Shown here in pieces: positions 35,373 through 43,977 of a stretch of DNA of 64,000 bases. Position numbers and translations under genes: made by a program. Numbering within the stretch: the stretch's first letter is position 1; every line of letters begins with the position of its first letter. The stretch lies in assembly GCF_007829815.1 (NCBI RefSeq), contig NZ_VIWT01000001.1:4245001-4309000 (forward strand), in the 5' to 3' direction. Under the pieces are notes generated by a model. It was not told the DNA's origin. It saw only the letters and a list, made by a program, of their open reading frames with translations, and did not search any database. This DNA is from Kitasatospora viridis (GTDB lineage Bacteria > Actinomycetota > Actinomycetes > Streptomycetales > Streptomycetaceae).

Positions 35373-36359
35373 TCAGTTGGCGTGCAGGTCGGCGTTCAGG
35401 CCGCCCCAGGAGCCGGAGCGGGCGATCACCTCGACCGCGCCGGACTGCGAGTTGCGGCGGAACAGCAGGTTGTCCTGGCCGGACAGCTCGACCGCCTTGG
35501 CCACCGCGCCGTCCGGGGTGGTGACCCGGGTGCCGGCGGTGACGTACAGGCCGGCCTCGACCACGCAGTCGCTGCCCAGCGAGATGCCGATGCCCGCGTT
35601 GGCGCCGAGCAGGCAGCGCTGGCCCACCGAGACGACCTGCTTGCCGCCACCGGAGAGGGTGCCCATGATCGAGGCGCCGCCGCCGATGTCGCTGTGGTCG
35701 CCGACCACCACACCGGCGCTGATCCGGCCCTCGACCATCGAGGTGCCCAGCGTGCCGGCGTTGAAGTTGACGAAGCCCTCGTGCATCACGGTGGTGCCGG
35801 CGGCCAGGTGGGCGCCGAGCCGGACCCGGTCGGCGTGCGCGATCCGGACGCCGGTGGGGGCGACGTAGTCGGTCATCCGCGGGAACTTGTCGATCCCGTA
35901 GACGGCGAGCACGCCGCCCTCGATGCGGACGGCCAGCCGGGCCTGCTCGACCAGCTCCACCGGCACCGGGCCGATGCTGGTCCAGGCGACGTTGGCCAGC
36001 AGGCCGAAGAGGCCGTCCAGGTTCTGCCCGTGCGGCTGCACCAGACGGTGGCTCAGCAGGTGCAGGCGCAGGTAGACGTCGTGGGTGTCCAGCGGCTTCT
36101 CGTCCAGCGAGCCGATGGTGGTGCGCACCGCGACCACCTCGACGCCGCGCCGGGCGTCGGCGCGCAGCGCCTGCGCGGCGCCGGCCCCGAGCTCGGCCTC
36201 GGCCTGCTCGGCCGTGAGCCGCACGGTGCCGGACGGGCCGGCCTCGGCGGTCAGCGCGGGGGAGGGGTACCAGGTGTCGAGCACGGTGCCGTCGGCGGCG
36301 ATGGTCGCGAGGCCCGCGGCCACGGCGCCGCGGGGGGCGGAGGAGGTCGTTTCAGTCAC
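35373..36359 (-). CDS. dapD: 2,3,4,5-tetrahydropyridine-2,6-dicarboxylate N-succinyltransferase
   Basis: This enzyme of the succinylase branch of lysine and diaminopimelate synthesis transfers succinyl from CoA to tetrahydrodipicolinate. The 328-residue length is normal for actinobacterial DapD. An N-terminal domain (about 1-170) with VYLRLHLLSHRLVQPHGQN is followed by a left-handed beta-helix of hexapeptide repeats (VRLGAHLAAGTTVMHEG, FNAGTLGTSMVEG, GDHSDIGGGASIMG, LLGANAGIGISLG). The C-terminal RRNSQSGAVEVI follows. GTG 36359 is the only sensible start. It is divergent from hen1 across 123 nt. Other dap genes are not in the window. Confidence 0.95.
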   Translation of the reverse strand: MTETTSSAPRGAVAAGLATIAADGTVLDTWYPSPALTAEAGPSGTVRLTAEQAEAELGAGAAQALRADARRGVEVVAVRTTIGSLDEKPLDTHDVYLRLHLLSHRLVQPHGQNLDGLFGLLANVAWTSIGPVPVELVEQARLAVRIEGGVLAVYGIDKFPRMTDYVAPTGVRIAHADRVRLGAHLAAGTTVMHEGFVNFNAGTLGTSMVEGRISAGVVVGDHSDIGGGASIMGTLSGGGKQVVSVGQRCLLGANAGIGISLGSDCVVEAGLYVTAGTRVTTPDGAVAKAVELSGQDNLLFRRNSQSGAVEVIARSGSWGGLNADLHAN

Positions 36360-36482
36360 ATCGTGAACCGTAACCAATTCGCCCGCGGGGTGCCGAAGCG
36401 GCTCGGGGATCGGACTGACGCGGCGTCGGGCGGGGACAAAACCGGATGCTCCGCGGCCGCCGGGCCAGCGATACTCGACCGG

Positions 36483-38030
36483 GTGTTCATGACGATCTCC
36501 ACCACAGGTGACTCCACCCGTCCCGCCACTGACCTGGGCTTCCTGCTGCACAAGCACCCCGAGAAGGCGCAGCGCTTCAGCACCGCGCAGGGCGAGGCGC
36601 ACGTCTTCTACCCCGAGGCCGACGAGCGGCGCTGCACGGCCGCCCTGTTGCTCGAAGTGGACCCGGTCGCACTGGTCCGCCGGGCCCGCGGCCGGGCGCC
36701 GACCGCACCGGGCGGGTCCACCGGCGCGGCCGCGCTGGCCCAGTACGTCAACGACCGCCCGTACGCCGCCTCCTCGCTGCTCGCGGTAGCGCTGCGCACC
36801 GTCTTCCGCAGCGCCATGAAGGGCGTCTGCGAGAAGAAGCCCGGCCTGGCCGAGCTGCCCCGCCCGCTGACCGTGCGGCTGCCCGCCGTCGCGAGCGGCG
36901 GGCAGCCGGCGGCAGCGGGGGAGCGCTCGCTGGCCGAGCGGCTCTTCGAACCGCTCGGCTGGCGGGTGGCGGCCGAGCCGATCCCGCTGGACCCGGCCTT
37001 CCCGGAGTGGGGCGACTCCCGCTACCTGCGGCTGGAGCTGACCGGCACGCTGCGGCTGGCCGACGCGCTGCAGCAGCTCTACGTGCTGCTGCCGGCGCTG
37101 GACGGGGCGAAGCACTACTGGGTCGCGCCGGACGAGGTGGAGAAGCTGCTGGCCGCCGGTGCCGGCTGGCTGGCCGAGCACCCGGAGCGCGGCCTGATCA
37201 CCCACCGCTACCTGCAGCGCCGCCGCACGCTGGCGAACGAGGCGCTGCGCCGGCTGGAGCTGGTCCGGCTGGCCGAGGCCGAGGGGCAGGAGGCCGAGGA
37301 GGTGGACAACGCGGTCGCCGACCTGGCGGCCGAGGCCGAGCCGGTCGACGGGGCCGAACCGGTCGGCGCGGCTGACGCGGCGTCAGCGGCGCCGGCGCCC
37401 GGGCCGGAGCGTCCGGTGCCGCTGGCCGTCCAGCGGCGCTCGGCGATCATCGACGAGCTGCGCGCCGCGGGCGCCGCGCGGGTGCTCGACCTGGGCTGCG
37501 GCGAGGGCGAGCTGGTCGGCGCGCTGCTGAAGGAGCGGCAGTTCGCCGAGGTGCTCGGGGTGGACGTGTCGGCCCGGGCGCTGGCCATCGCGGCCCGCAA
37601 GCTGCGGCTGGACCGGCTGCCGGAGCGTCAGGCCGCCCGAGTCCGGCTGGTCCAGGGCGCGTTGACCTACACCGACGACCGGCTCCGGGGCTACGACGCC
37701 GCCGTGCTCTGCGAGGTGGTCGAGCACCTCGATCCGGACCGGCTGCCGGCCATGGAGCACACCGTGTTCGGCGCGGCCCGGCCGGCCACCGTCGTGGTGA
37801 CCACGCCGAACGCCGAGTACAACGTCCGCTGGGAGAGCCTGCCGGCCGGCCGGTTCCGGCACTCGGACCACCGCTTCGAGTGGACCCGGGCCGAGTTCCG
37901 GGCCTGGGCCGAGCGGGTCGCGGCCGAGCACGGCTACACCGTCTCGTACCGCCCGGTCGGCCCCGACGACGCCGAGGTCGGCCCGCCCACCCAGCTCGCC
38001 ACCTTCCGCCTGACCACCCCGACCCGCTGA
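36483..38030 (+). CDS. hen1: RNA 3'-terminal 2'-O-methyltransferase Hen1
   Basis: Bacterial Hen1 marks the 3' end of ribotoxin-cleaved RNA with a 2'-O-methyl before ligation by Pnkp, protecting against re-cutting. The N-terminal half (about 1-260, FLLHKHPEKAQRFSTAQGEAHVFYPEA) is the Pnkp-activating domain. The C-terminal half is a SAM methyltransferase (ARVLDLGCGEGELVGAL) with the metal site EVVEHL plus a downstream His (RHSDHRFEW). The 515 residues are typical. GTG 36483 (VFMTISTTG) matches the family start better than ATG 36489. The upstream sequence in this frame is open back to 34377. It sits 12 nt before pnkp. Confidence 0.93.
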   Translation: MFMTISTTGDSTRPATDLGFLLHKHPEKAQRFSTAQGEAHVFYPEADERRCTAALLLEVDPVALVRRARGRAPTAPGGSTGAAALAQYVNDRPYAASSLLAVALRTVFRSAMKGVCEKKPGLAELPRPLTVRLPAVASGGQPAAAGERSLAERLFEPLGWRVAAEPIPLDPAFPEWGDSRYLRLELTGTLRLADALQQLYVLLPALDGAKHYWVAPDEVEKLLAAGAGWLAEHPERGLITHRYLQRRRTLANEALRRLELVRLAEAEGQEAEEVDNAVADLAAEAEPVDGAEPVGAADAASAAPAPGPERPVPLAVQRRSAIIDELRAAGAARVLDLGCGEGELVGALLKERQFAEVLGVDVSARALAIAARKLRLDRLPERQAARVRLVQGALTYTDDRLRGYDAAVLCEVVEHLDPDRLPAMEHTVFGAARPATVVVTTPNAEYNVRWESLPAGRFRHSDHRFEWTRAEFRAWAERVAAEHGYTVSYRPVGPDDAEVGPPTQLATFRLTTPTR

Positions 38031-38042
38031 GAGGAGCCCGCG

Positions 38043-40754
38043 ATGACCGATGACACCACCTCCGCCGCGGCGGCCGACGCCGCTGCGCCGACTGACGCCG
38101 CCGAGCCGACCGACGCTGCTGCGCCGACCGACGACACGCTGACCGACGCCTCCGACCCGGCCGTCCCCGACGGGGCCGCCCCGCGCGCCTACGGGATCCC
38201 CGACCTCGCGCTGGTCGTGCTGGTCGGCACCAGCGGTGCGGGCAAGTCCACCTTCGCCCGCACCCACTTCAAGCCCACCCAGGTGATCTCCTCCGACTTC
38301 TGCCGCGGACTGGTCTCGGACGACGAGAACGACCAGTCCGCCTCCGCCGAGGCCTTCGAGCTGCTGCACCACATCGTCGGCAAGCGCCTCGCCGCCGGCC
38401 GGCTCACCGTGGTGGACGCCACCAACGTGCAGTCCGCCGCCCGCAAGCAGCTGGTCGCGCTGGCCCGCCGGCACGACGTGCTCCCGGTCGCCGTGGTGCT
38501 GGACGTGCCGCCCGGCATCTGCGCCGAGCGCAACCGGTCCCGCGCGGACCGCGACTTCGGCGCGCACGTGATCCCGCGGCAGAACCGCGAGCTGCGCCGC
38601 TCGCTGAGCGGCCTGCAGCGCGAGGGCTTCCGCCGGGTGCACCACCTGCGCGGCCCGGCCGAGATCGCGGCGGCCCGGATCGTGCTGGAGAAGCGCTGGA
38701 ACGACCTGCGCGAGCGCACCGGCCCGTTCGACGTGGTGGGTGACGTGCACGGCTGCCGCGCCGAGCTGGAGGCCCTGCTCACCGAGCTGGGCTACGCCCT
38801 GGTCCGGGACGCGCTGGGCCGCCCGGTGGACGCGGTGCCGCCGGCCGGCCGCACCGCCGTCTTCCTGGGCGACCTGGTGGACCGCGGCCCCGACACCCCG
38901 GGCGTGCTGCGCCTGGTGATGGGCATGGTCGCGGCCGGCCACGCGCTCTGCGTGCCGGGCAACCACGAGAACAAGCTGGCCCGGGCGCTGGCGGGCCGTC
39001 AGGTGACGGTCTCGCACGGCCTGCGCGAGTCGCTGGACCAGCTGGCCGCCGAGCCGCCCGAGTTCGTCGCCGAGGTGCGGGCGTTCATCGACGGCCTGGT
39101 CAGCCACTTCCTGCTGGACCAGGGCAGGCTGGTGGTCAGCCACGCCGGTCTGCCGGAGCGCTACCACGGCCGCACCTCCGGCCGGGTCCGCTCGCACGCG
39201 CTCTACGGCGACACCACCGGCGAGACCGACGAGTACGGCCTGCCGGTCCGCTACCCGTGGGCCGAGGAGTACCGGGGCAAGGCGCTGGTGGTCTACGGCC
39301 ACACCCCGGTGCCGGTGCCGAGCTTCCTCAACAACACCGTCTGCCTGGACACCGGCGCGGTCTTCGGCGGCAGCCTGACCGCGCTGCGCTACCCCGAGCG
39401 GGAGCTGGTCTCGGTGCAGGCCGAGCAGGAGTGGTACGCCCCGGTGCGCCGGGTGGTGGCCGACGCCCCGGGCGCCCGGGAGGGCCGCCCGCTCGACCTC
39501 GCGGACGTGGCCGGCCGCCGGGTCGTGGAGACCGCGCAGCACGGCCGGGTCGCGGTGCGGGAGGAGAACGCCGCCGCCGCGCTGGAGGTGATGAGCCGGT
39601 TCGCGCTGGACCCGCGGCTGCTCGCCTGGCTGCCGCCGACCATGGCGCCGAGCCCGACCACCCAGCGGGAGGGCTACCTGGAGCACCCCGAGGAGGCCTT
39701 CGCCGCCTACCGCGCCGACGGCGTGGCGCAGGTGGTCTGCCAGGAGAAGCACATGGGCTCCCGGGCGGTGCTGCTGGTGGCCCGGGACGCGGCGGCGCTG
39801 GAGCGCCGGTTCGGCCTGGCCGGACCGGGGGCGATCTGGACCAGGACCGGCCGCGCCTTCCTGGACGACCGGGAGCTGACCGACGCCCTGCTCGACCGGG
39901 TCCGGGCGGCCGCCGAGGCGGCCGGCCTCTTCGCCGAGCTGGCCAGCGACTGGCTGCTGCTCGACGCCGAGCTGCTGCCCTGGTCGGTCAAGGCGGTGGA
40001 GCTGCTGCGCCGTCAGTACGCGGCGGTCGGCGCGGCCGCCGGCGCGGTGCTGCCGGAGGTGCTCGCCGCGCTGCGGCAGGCCGCCGGCCGGGGCGTGCCG
40101 GAGCTGGCCGGGCTGACCGACCGTCAGCAGCAGCGCCATGCCGACGCCGAGGCCTTCGGCGCGGCGTACCGCCGGTACTGCTGGCCGACCGAGGGGCTGA
40201 CGGGCGTTCGGGTGGCGCCGTTCCAGGTGCTCGCCGCCGAGGGGGCGAACCTGGCGGTCCGCCCGCACGACGCGCACCTGGAGTGGATCGACCGGCTGGT
40301 CGCGGCCGACCTGGCCGCGCACCCGGAGCAGCCGCTGCTGCGGTCCACCGGCCGGCTGCTGGTGGACACCGGTGACGAGGCCTCGGTGCGGGCCGCCACC
40401 GACTGGTGGGAGGAGCTGACCGCGGCCGGCGGCGAGGGCATGGTGGTCAAGCCGCTGGCCTCGCTGGTGCGCGGGCTGGCGGGGGAGGGCCGGCCCGGCG
40501 GGCTGGTCCAGCCGGGCCTCAAGGTCCGCGGGCGGGAGTACCTGCGGATCATCTACGGCCCGGAGTACACCGAGCACCTGCCGGCGCTGCGCGGCCGCGC
40601 GCTGGGCCACAAGCGCTCGCTGGCGCTGCGCGAGTACGCGCTGGGTCTGGAGGCGCTGGACCGGCTGGCCGCGGGCGAGCCGCTGTGGCGGGTGCACGAG
40701 CCGGTCTTCGCCGTGCTCGCGCTGGAGTCGGAGCCGGTGGACCCGCGGCTCTGA
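38043..40754 (+). CDS. pnkp: Polynucleotide kinase-phosphatase-ligase Pnkp
   Basis: This RNA end-healing and sealing enzyme forms a complex with Hen1. A low-complexity N-terminus (residues 1-50, repeats of APTDA) precedes the 5'-kinase P-loop GTSGAGKST (62-70). The metallophosphatase domain is marked by GDVHGC (near 230), FLGDLVDRGPDT, PGNHENK, SHAGL and YGHTP. The ligase/adenylyltransferase domain has the nucleotidyl Lys in EKHMGSR (near 569) and a late TGDEA/EGMVVKPL segment. The 903-residue length is slightly above the usual 850 or so because of the N-terminal extension. It has a strong GAGGAG ribosome site and follows hen1 by 12 nt. Confidence 0.95.
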   Translation: MTDDTTSAAAADAAAPTDAAEPTDAAAPTDDTLTDASDPAVPDGAAPRAYGIPDLALVVLVGTSGAGKSTFARTHFKPTQVISSDFCRGLVSDDENDQSASAEAFELLHHIVGKRLAAGRLTVVDATNVQSAARKQLVALARRHDVLPVAVVLDVPPGICAERNRSRADRDFGAHVIPRQNRELRRSLSGLQREGFRRVHHLRGPAEIAAARIVLEKRWNDLRERTGPFDVVGDVHGCRAELEALLTELGYALVRDALGRPVDAVPPAGRTAVFLGDLVDRGPDTPGVLRLVMGMVAAGHALCVPGNHENKLARALAGRQVTVSHGLRESLDQLAAEPPEFVAEVRAFIDGLVSHFLLDQGRLVVSHAGLPERYHGRTSGRVRSHALYGDTTGETDEYGLPVRYPWAEEYRGKALVVYGHTPVPVPSFLNNTVCLDTGAVFGGSLTALRYPERELVSVQAEQEWYAPVRRVVADAPGAREGRPLDLADVAGRRVVETAQHGRVAVREENAAAALEVMSRFALDPRLLAWLPPTMAPSPTTQREGYLEHPEEAFAAYRADGVAQVVCQEKHMGSRAVLLVARDAAALERRFGLAGPGAIWTRTGRAFLDDRELTDALLDRVRAAAEAAGLFAELASDWLLLDAELLPWSVKAVELLRRQYAAVGAAAGAVLPEVLAALRQAAGRGVPELAGLTDRQQQRHADAEAFGAAYRRYCWPTEGLTGVRVAPFQVLAAEGANLAVRPHDAHLEWIDRLVAADLAAHPEQPLLRSTGRLLVDTGDEASVRAATDWWEELTAAGGEGMVVKPLASLVRGLAGEGRPGGLVQPGLKVRGREYLRIIYGPEYTEHLPALRGRALGHKRSLALREYALGLEALDRLAAGEPLWRVHEPVFAVLALESEPVDPRL

Positions 40755-40760
40755 CGAGGG

Positions 40761-40792
40761 CCGGTGCGGCGGGGGCGGCCCCGCCGCACCGG
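40761..40792 (+). terminator. Terminator after pnkp
   Basis: A perfect 14-bp stem (40761-40774 with 40779-40792) with loop GCGG starts 7 nt after the stop codon. It separates the RNA repair operon from argF. Confidence 0.88.
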
Positions 40793-40817
40793 GCGGTCCA
40801 CGGACTGAGAGGGGTCC

Positions 40818-40845
40818 TGCATATTCATTCCTTCACCCGTATACT
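40818..40845 (+). promoter_or_regulatory. argF promoter with ARG-box-like operator
   Basis: A near-perfect -10 (TATACT, 40840-40845) is preceded at the -35 position by TGCATATTCAT (40818-40828). This resembles an ArgR half-operator (ATGAATATGCA on the other strand). Binding of ArgR with arginine would block the -35 region. The AT-rich island contrasts with its surroundings. Confidence 0.65.
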
Positions 40846-40882
40846 ATTGCCGGACCGATCCCCGTCACCCATGGAGCCCGGC

Positions 40883-41884
40883 ATGGCGTTCAACCTCAGG
40901 AACCGGCACTTCCTCAAGGAGCTCGACTTCACGGCCCAGGAGTTCCGCTTCCTGCTTGAGCTGTCCGCCCAGCTCAAGGCCGCCAAGGCGGCGGGCACCG
41001 AGCAGCCCCGGCTGCGCGGCAAGAACATCGCGCTGGTCTTCGAGAAGACCTCCACCCGCACCAGGTGCGCCTTCGAGGTGGCCGCCCACGACCAGGGCGC
41101 GCACACCACCTACCTCGACCCGTCCGCCTCGCAGATCGGCCACAAGGAGTCGGTGAAGGACACCGCCCGGGTGCTGGGCCGGATGTTCGACGGCATCCAG
41201 TACCGGGGGCACGGCCAGGCGATCGTCGAGGAGCTGGCCGAGTACGCGGGCGTGCCGGTGTGGAACGGGCTCACCGACGAGTGGCACCCCACCCAGATGC
41301 TGGCCGACCTGCTCACCGTCCAGGAGCACTGCGACAAGCCGCTGGACCAGGTGACCCTCGCCTACCTGGGCGACGCCCGCTACAACATGGGCAACTCCCT
41401 GCTGATCACCTGCGCACTGCTCGGGCTGGACGTGCGGATCGTGGCGCCGGCCAAGTACTGGCCGCAGGAGGAGGTGCGCAAGGCCGCCGAGCAGCTGGCC
41501 GGCACCAGCGGCGCCCGGATCACGCTGACCGAGGACGTGGCCGAGGGCGTGGCCGGCGCCGACTTCCTCTACACGGACGTCTGGGTCTCGATGGGCGAGC
41601 CCAAGGAGGTCTGGGCCGAGCGGATCGCCGAGCTGCTGCCCTACCAGGTCTCGATGGACACGGTGCGGGCCACCGGCAACCCGGGCGTCAAGTTCCTGCA
41701 CTGCCTGCCGGCCTTCCACGACCTGGGCACGGCCGTCGCCCGCCAGCTGCACGAGAGCACCGGGCTGGCCGAGCTGGAGTGCACCGACGAGCTCTTCGAG
41801 TCGGCGCACTCGGTGGTCTTCGACCAGGCGGAGAACCGCCTGCACACCATCAAGGCGGTGCTGGTCGCCACCCTCGGCAGCTGA
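40883..41884 (+). CDS. argF: Ornithine carbamoyltransferase
   Basis: It catalyses ornithine plus carbamoyl phosphate to citrulline in arginine synthesis. The carbamoyl-phosphate loop STRTRCAFEVAAHDQG (about residues 55-70), HPTQMLADLLT, the ornithine loop segment VSMGEP and HCLPAFHD (catalytic Cys, near 273) are all present. The 333-residue length is typical, close to the E. coli form. ATG 40883 has GGAG 8 nt upstream; ATG 40871 is possible. It lies apart from other arginine genes, so it stands as a single-gene unit under its own ARG-box promoter. Confidence 0.96.
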   Translation: MAFNLRNRHFLKELDFTAQEFRFLLELSAQLKAAKAAGTEQPRLRGKNIALVFEKTSTRTRCAFEVAAHDQGAHTTYLDPSASQIGHKESVKDTARVLGRMFDGIQYRGHGQAIVEELAEYAGVPVWNGLTDEWHPTQMLADLLTVQEHCDKPLDQVTLAYLGDARYNMGNSLLITCALLGLDVRIVAPAKYWPQEEVRKAAEQLAGTSGARITLTEDVAEGVAGADFLYTDVWVSMGEPKEVWAERIAELLPYQVSMDTVRATGNPGVKFLHCLPAFHDLGTAVARQLHESTGLAELECTDELFESAHSVVFDQAENRLHTIKAVLVATLGS

Positions 41885-41902
41885 CCGGGCTCGGCAGGCT
41901 GC

Positions 41903-42460
41903 TCAGAAGGCCGCGTTGACGCACCCCACCCGGTCCGTCGGCGCGTGCCCGGCGGCGTCCGGACCGGCGTGCAGCACCAGGGAGTTCGCGCCGCCGGGCC
42001 GGAAGGTCCAGGCCACCTCGGCGGTGGCCTCGCCGTTGCCGTCGGCGTCGGTGTGCAGCAGCAGGTGCAGCTCGTTGCGGTCGTTGGCGTACGCCGGGTC
42101 GGTCGACGGCTGCACCGGGTCCACCCGGTCCTGGTAGTGCGGCCCGGAGTCGGCGGGCGCACTGCCGCAGGAGCGGGTGTGCACGTGCGCCGGGTAGTCG
42201 TGGTCGGGGGCCAGCCCGCGCACCGAGAGGGTCAGCCGGGTGCGCCCGCCCTCGGCGACCGCCAGCACCCGGGCCCCCGCACCGAGCGGCACCAGGTCGG
42301 GCGCGAAGCTCAGCGCGGTCGGCCCGGGCGCGGCCGCCGCCGGCGCGAACGCGCCGCCCGCCACGGTGACGGGTTCGGCCGCGCCGGCCCCGGGCGAGCC
42401 CAGTGCGACCAGGGCCAGGGCGGCGGCTACGGCGGAGCCGGTGAGGAGCGGAGCACGCAT
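41903..42460 (-). CDS. Secreted Cu/Zn superoxide-dismutase-like protein
   Basis: The 185-residue protein has a Sec signal peptide (about residues 1-28, LLTGSAVAAALALVALGSPGAGAAEP). The mature domain has metal-site residues of Cu/Zn SOD: YPAHVHTRSCG (two His), SGPHYQD (bridging His), NELHLLLHTDADG, and SLVLHAGPD (fourth Cu His), with a Cys pair (SCGS, GCVNAAF). The electrostatic and active-site loops are short and the catalytic Arg near the C-terminus is not obvious, so true dismutase activity is uncertain. ATG 42460 is chosen since it starts right at the signal peptide. It converges with argF. Confidence 0.75.
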   Translation of the reverse strand: MRAPLLTGSAVAAALALVALGSPGAGAAEPVTVAGGAFAPAAAAPGPTALSFAPDLVPLGAGARVLAVAEGGRTRLTLSVRGLAPDHDYPAHVHTRSCGSAPADSGPHYQDRVDPVQPSTDPAYANDRNELHLLLHTDADGNGEATAEVAWTFRPGGANSLVLHAGPDAAGHAPTDRVGCVNAAF

Positions 42461-42619
42461 GGCGGGCGGACCTTTCGTCAGCTGGTGACACGTCAGCCCC
42501 ACCGTCCCGCCCGGCCCCCGCGCGCCGCGGCCGACCGGCCGGGGAGCCACCCGGAGTCACCCGTACGGAACCGCCGGACGCGCCGGAGGTGCCGGATGCG
42601 CCGGACACGCTGAACACGC

Positions 42620-42665
42620 CGACGGGGTGGCTCCGCATCCCCGTGTATGCGGTGCCACCCCGTCG
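42620..42665 (-). terminator. Long imperfect hairpin downstream of the sigma-linked membrane protein gene
   Basis: 19 of 19 positions pair except one T-T mismatch (42620-42638 with 42647-42665, 8-nt loop). It is 70 nt beyond the stop of the minus-strand gene and is separated from it by the 7-bp repeat array. It is a probable terminator. Confidence 0.75.
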
Positions 42666-42676
42666 GGGTCCAATGC

Positions 42677-42739
42677 GCCGTCAGCCGTCAGCCGTCAGCC
42701 GTCAGCCGTCAGCCGTCAGCCGTCAGCCGTCAGCCGTCA
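42677..42739. repeat. 7-bp tandem repeat, nine perfect copies
   Basis: GCCGTCA is repeated nine times without change. The last TCA forms the stop codon of the minus-strand gene ending at 42737. As a perfect short satellite it should be length-variable between isolates. On the coding strand the unit reads TGACGGC and so carries a TGA in one frame per three units. Confidence 0.97.
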
Positions 42740-43921
42740 GTTGGCCGGCCAGACCGGCGCGGTCTCGGTCACCATCCCCCCGCCCGAGCCGCTGTGCCAG
42801 GGGCTCGGCGACGGGCACCCGGAGGGCGAGGCCTTGGCCCCCGCCGCCCCGGTCGCGCCGGCCTGCGGCGACCCGCTCGGCACCGGGTAGGTGGTCGGGT
42901 ACGGCGTCGAGGCCGGCGCCGAGGTGGGCCGCGGCGTGGGCATGACCGTCAGCCCGCCGTCGGGGCCGGCCGGGCACGACGGCGCCCCGTTGTCCACGTA
43001 CGGCCGCACCGTCGCCTCGGCCGCCGCCCGGAACTGCGGCGTCACCCAGGCCTGCACCTCCGGGTTCTCCACCATGGCGGTGAGGACGTCGATGGTGAGC
43101 GACGGGGGCACCAGCTGCCCGGCGCGCCCGCCCGACCCGGTGCCCGGCATGCCGGGCACCGGGTTCTCCCGGTCCTCCGTCGCCGAGACCACCGAGCCGT
43201 CGGCCAGCTGGTAGACCGCCTGCACGATCAGGTTCGACGAGCTGGTCCTGGTGACCGTGTAGAGCTCGCCGGAGCCGATCACGCCGGTCGTCGTGCAGTG
43301 CACCTGCTCGTCGTTGCCGGGGTGGGGCTTGGCGTTGGAGCAGGCCAGCTTGCCGTCGGGCCCGGCCAGCCCGGTCTCGTCGTAGCCGTGGGGCTGCTTC
43401 AGGTACCCGGGGAGGTCGCTGTCGTAGCTGAGCGCCAGGAACTGGGTCCCCAGCAGGTCGCTCGGCCCCGTGGCCATCGCCTCGACGTGCAGCTGCGGGG
43501 TGTCCGTGCCGCTCACCGTGAAGGCGGTGGTCTGCCCCGCGGCCCCGCCCATCTCGACGCCCTGCGGCATCGCGTGCAGCGCGGCGAAGAGCAGGTCCTG
43601 CCCGGTCAGCGCCGGCTTGCCGTTCAGCGTCGGCAGCACCGGGGCGGGCGAGCCCCCCGCGGAGCCGCCGGCCGCGACGGTGCTGTGCGCCCCGCCGCCG
43701 GTGGCGAGCTGCGCCGCCCCCGCCGCCAGGGCCACCACCACCGCGACCGCGCCGAGCGCCGCGCCGCGCCGCCGCCGGCGCAGCGCGCGCCCCTCGTGGG
43801 CGGCGCCCGCGATCAGCCCGCCGAGGTCGGGCTCCAGCCCGCCGACGGTGCGTTGGAACGCGCCCGACAACCGGTCGCCGTCCCCTTCCACTGCTCTGTC
43901 CGTCCAGTCCGATTCGTGCAT
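42737..43921 (-). CDS. Membrane-anchored extracytoplasmic protein linked to a sigma factor
   Basis: The 394-residue protein has a cytoplasmic head of about 50 residues, RRRRR, one transmembrane helix (about 58-78, GAALGAVAVVVALAAGAAQLA), an extracytoplasmic domain (about 100-300) and a Pro/Ser/Thr-rich tail (about 325-394). No zinc-finger anti-sigma motif is visible. It follows the sigma gene by 56 nt in the same direction, so it may be a sensor/anti-sigma partner or a target; unproven. ATG 43921 has GGGCGG upstream. The stop codon lies within the 7-bp repeat. Confidence 0.7.
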   Translation of the reverse strand: MHESDWTDRAVEGDGDRLSGAFQRTVGGLEPDLGGLIAGAAHEGRALRRRRRGAALGAVAVVVALAAGAAQLATGGGAHSTVAAGGSAGGSPAPVLPTLNGKPALTGQDLLFAALHAMPQGVEMGGAAGQTTAFTVSGTDTPQLHVEAMATGPSDLLGTQFLALSYDSDLPGYLKQPHGYDETGLAGPDGKLACSNAKPHPGNDEQVHCTTTGVIGSGELYTVTRTSSSNLIVQAVYQLADGSVVSATEDRENPVPGMPGTGSGGRAGQLVPPSLTIDVLTAMVENPEVQAWVTPQFRAAAEATVRPYVDNGAPSCPAGPDGGLTVMPTPRPTSAPASTPYPTTYPVPSGSPQAGATGAAGAKASPSGCPSPSPWHSGSGGGMVTETAPVWPAN

Positions 43922-43977
43922 GACCGCCCTTCCACGCCGTCCCACGATTCAACGAAGTGCCAGCCGGAGACCGGCGA

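Noticed and set aside
37383..40697. About 1100-codon minus-strand frame opposite hen1 and pnkp.
   Set aside because: Same signs of an antisense shadow; both plus-strand genes have complete catalytic motifs.
42677..42739. CRISPR-like array.
   Set aside because: The repeats are contiguous 7-mers with no spacers, and no cas genes are nearby.
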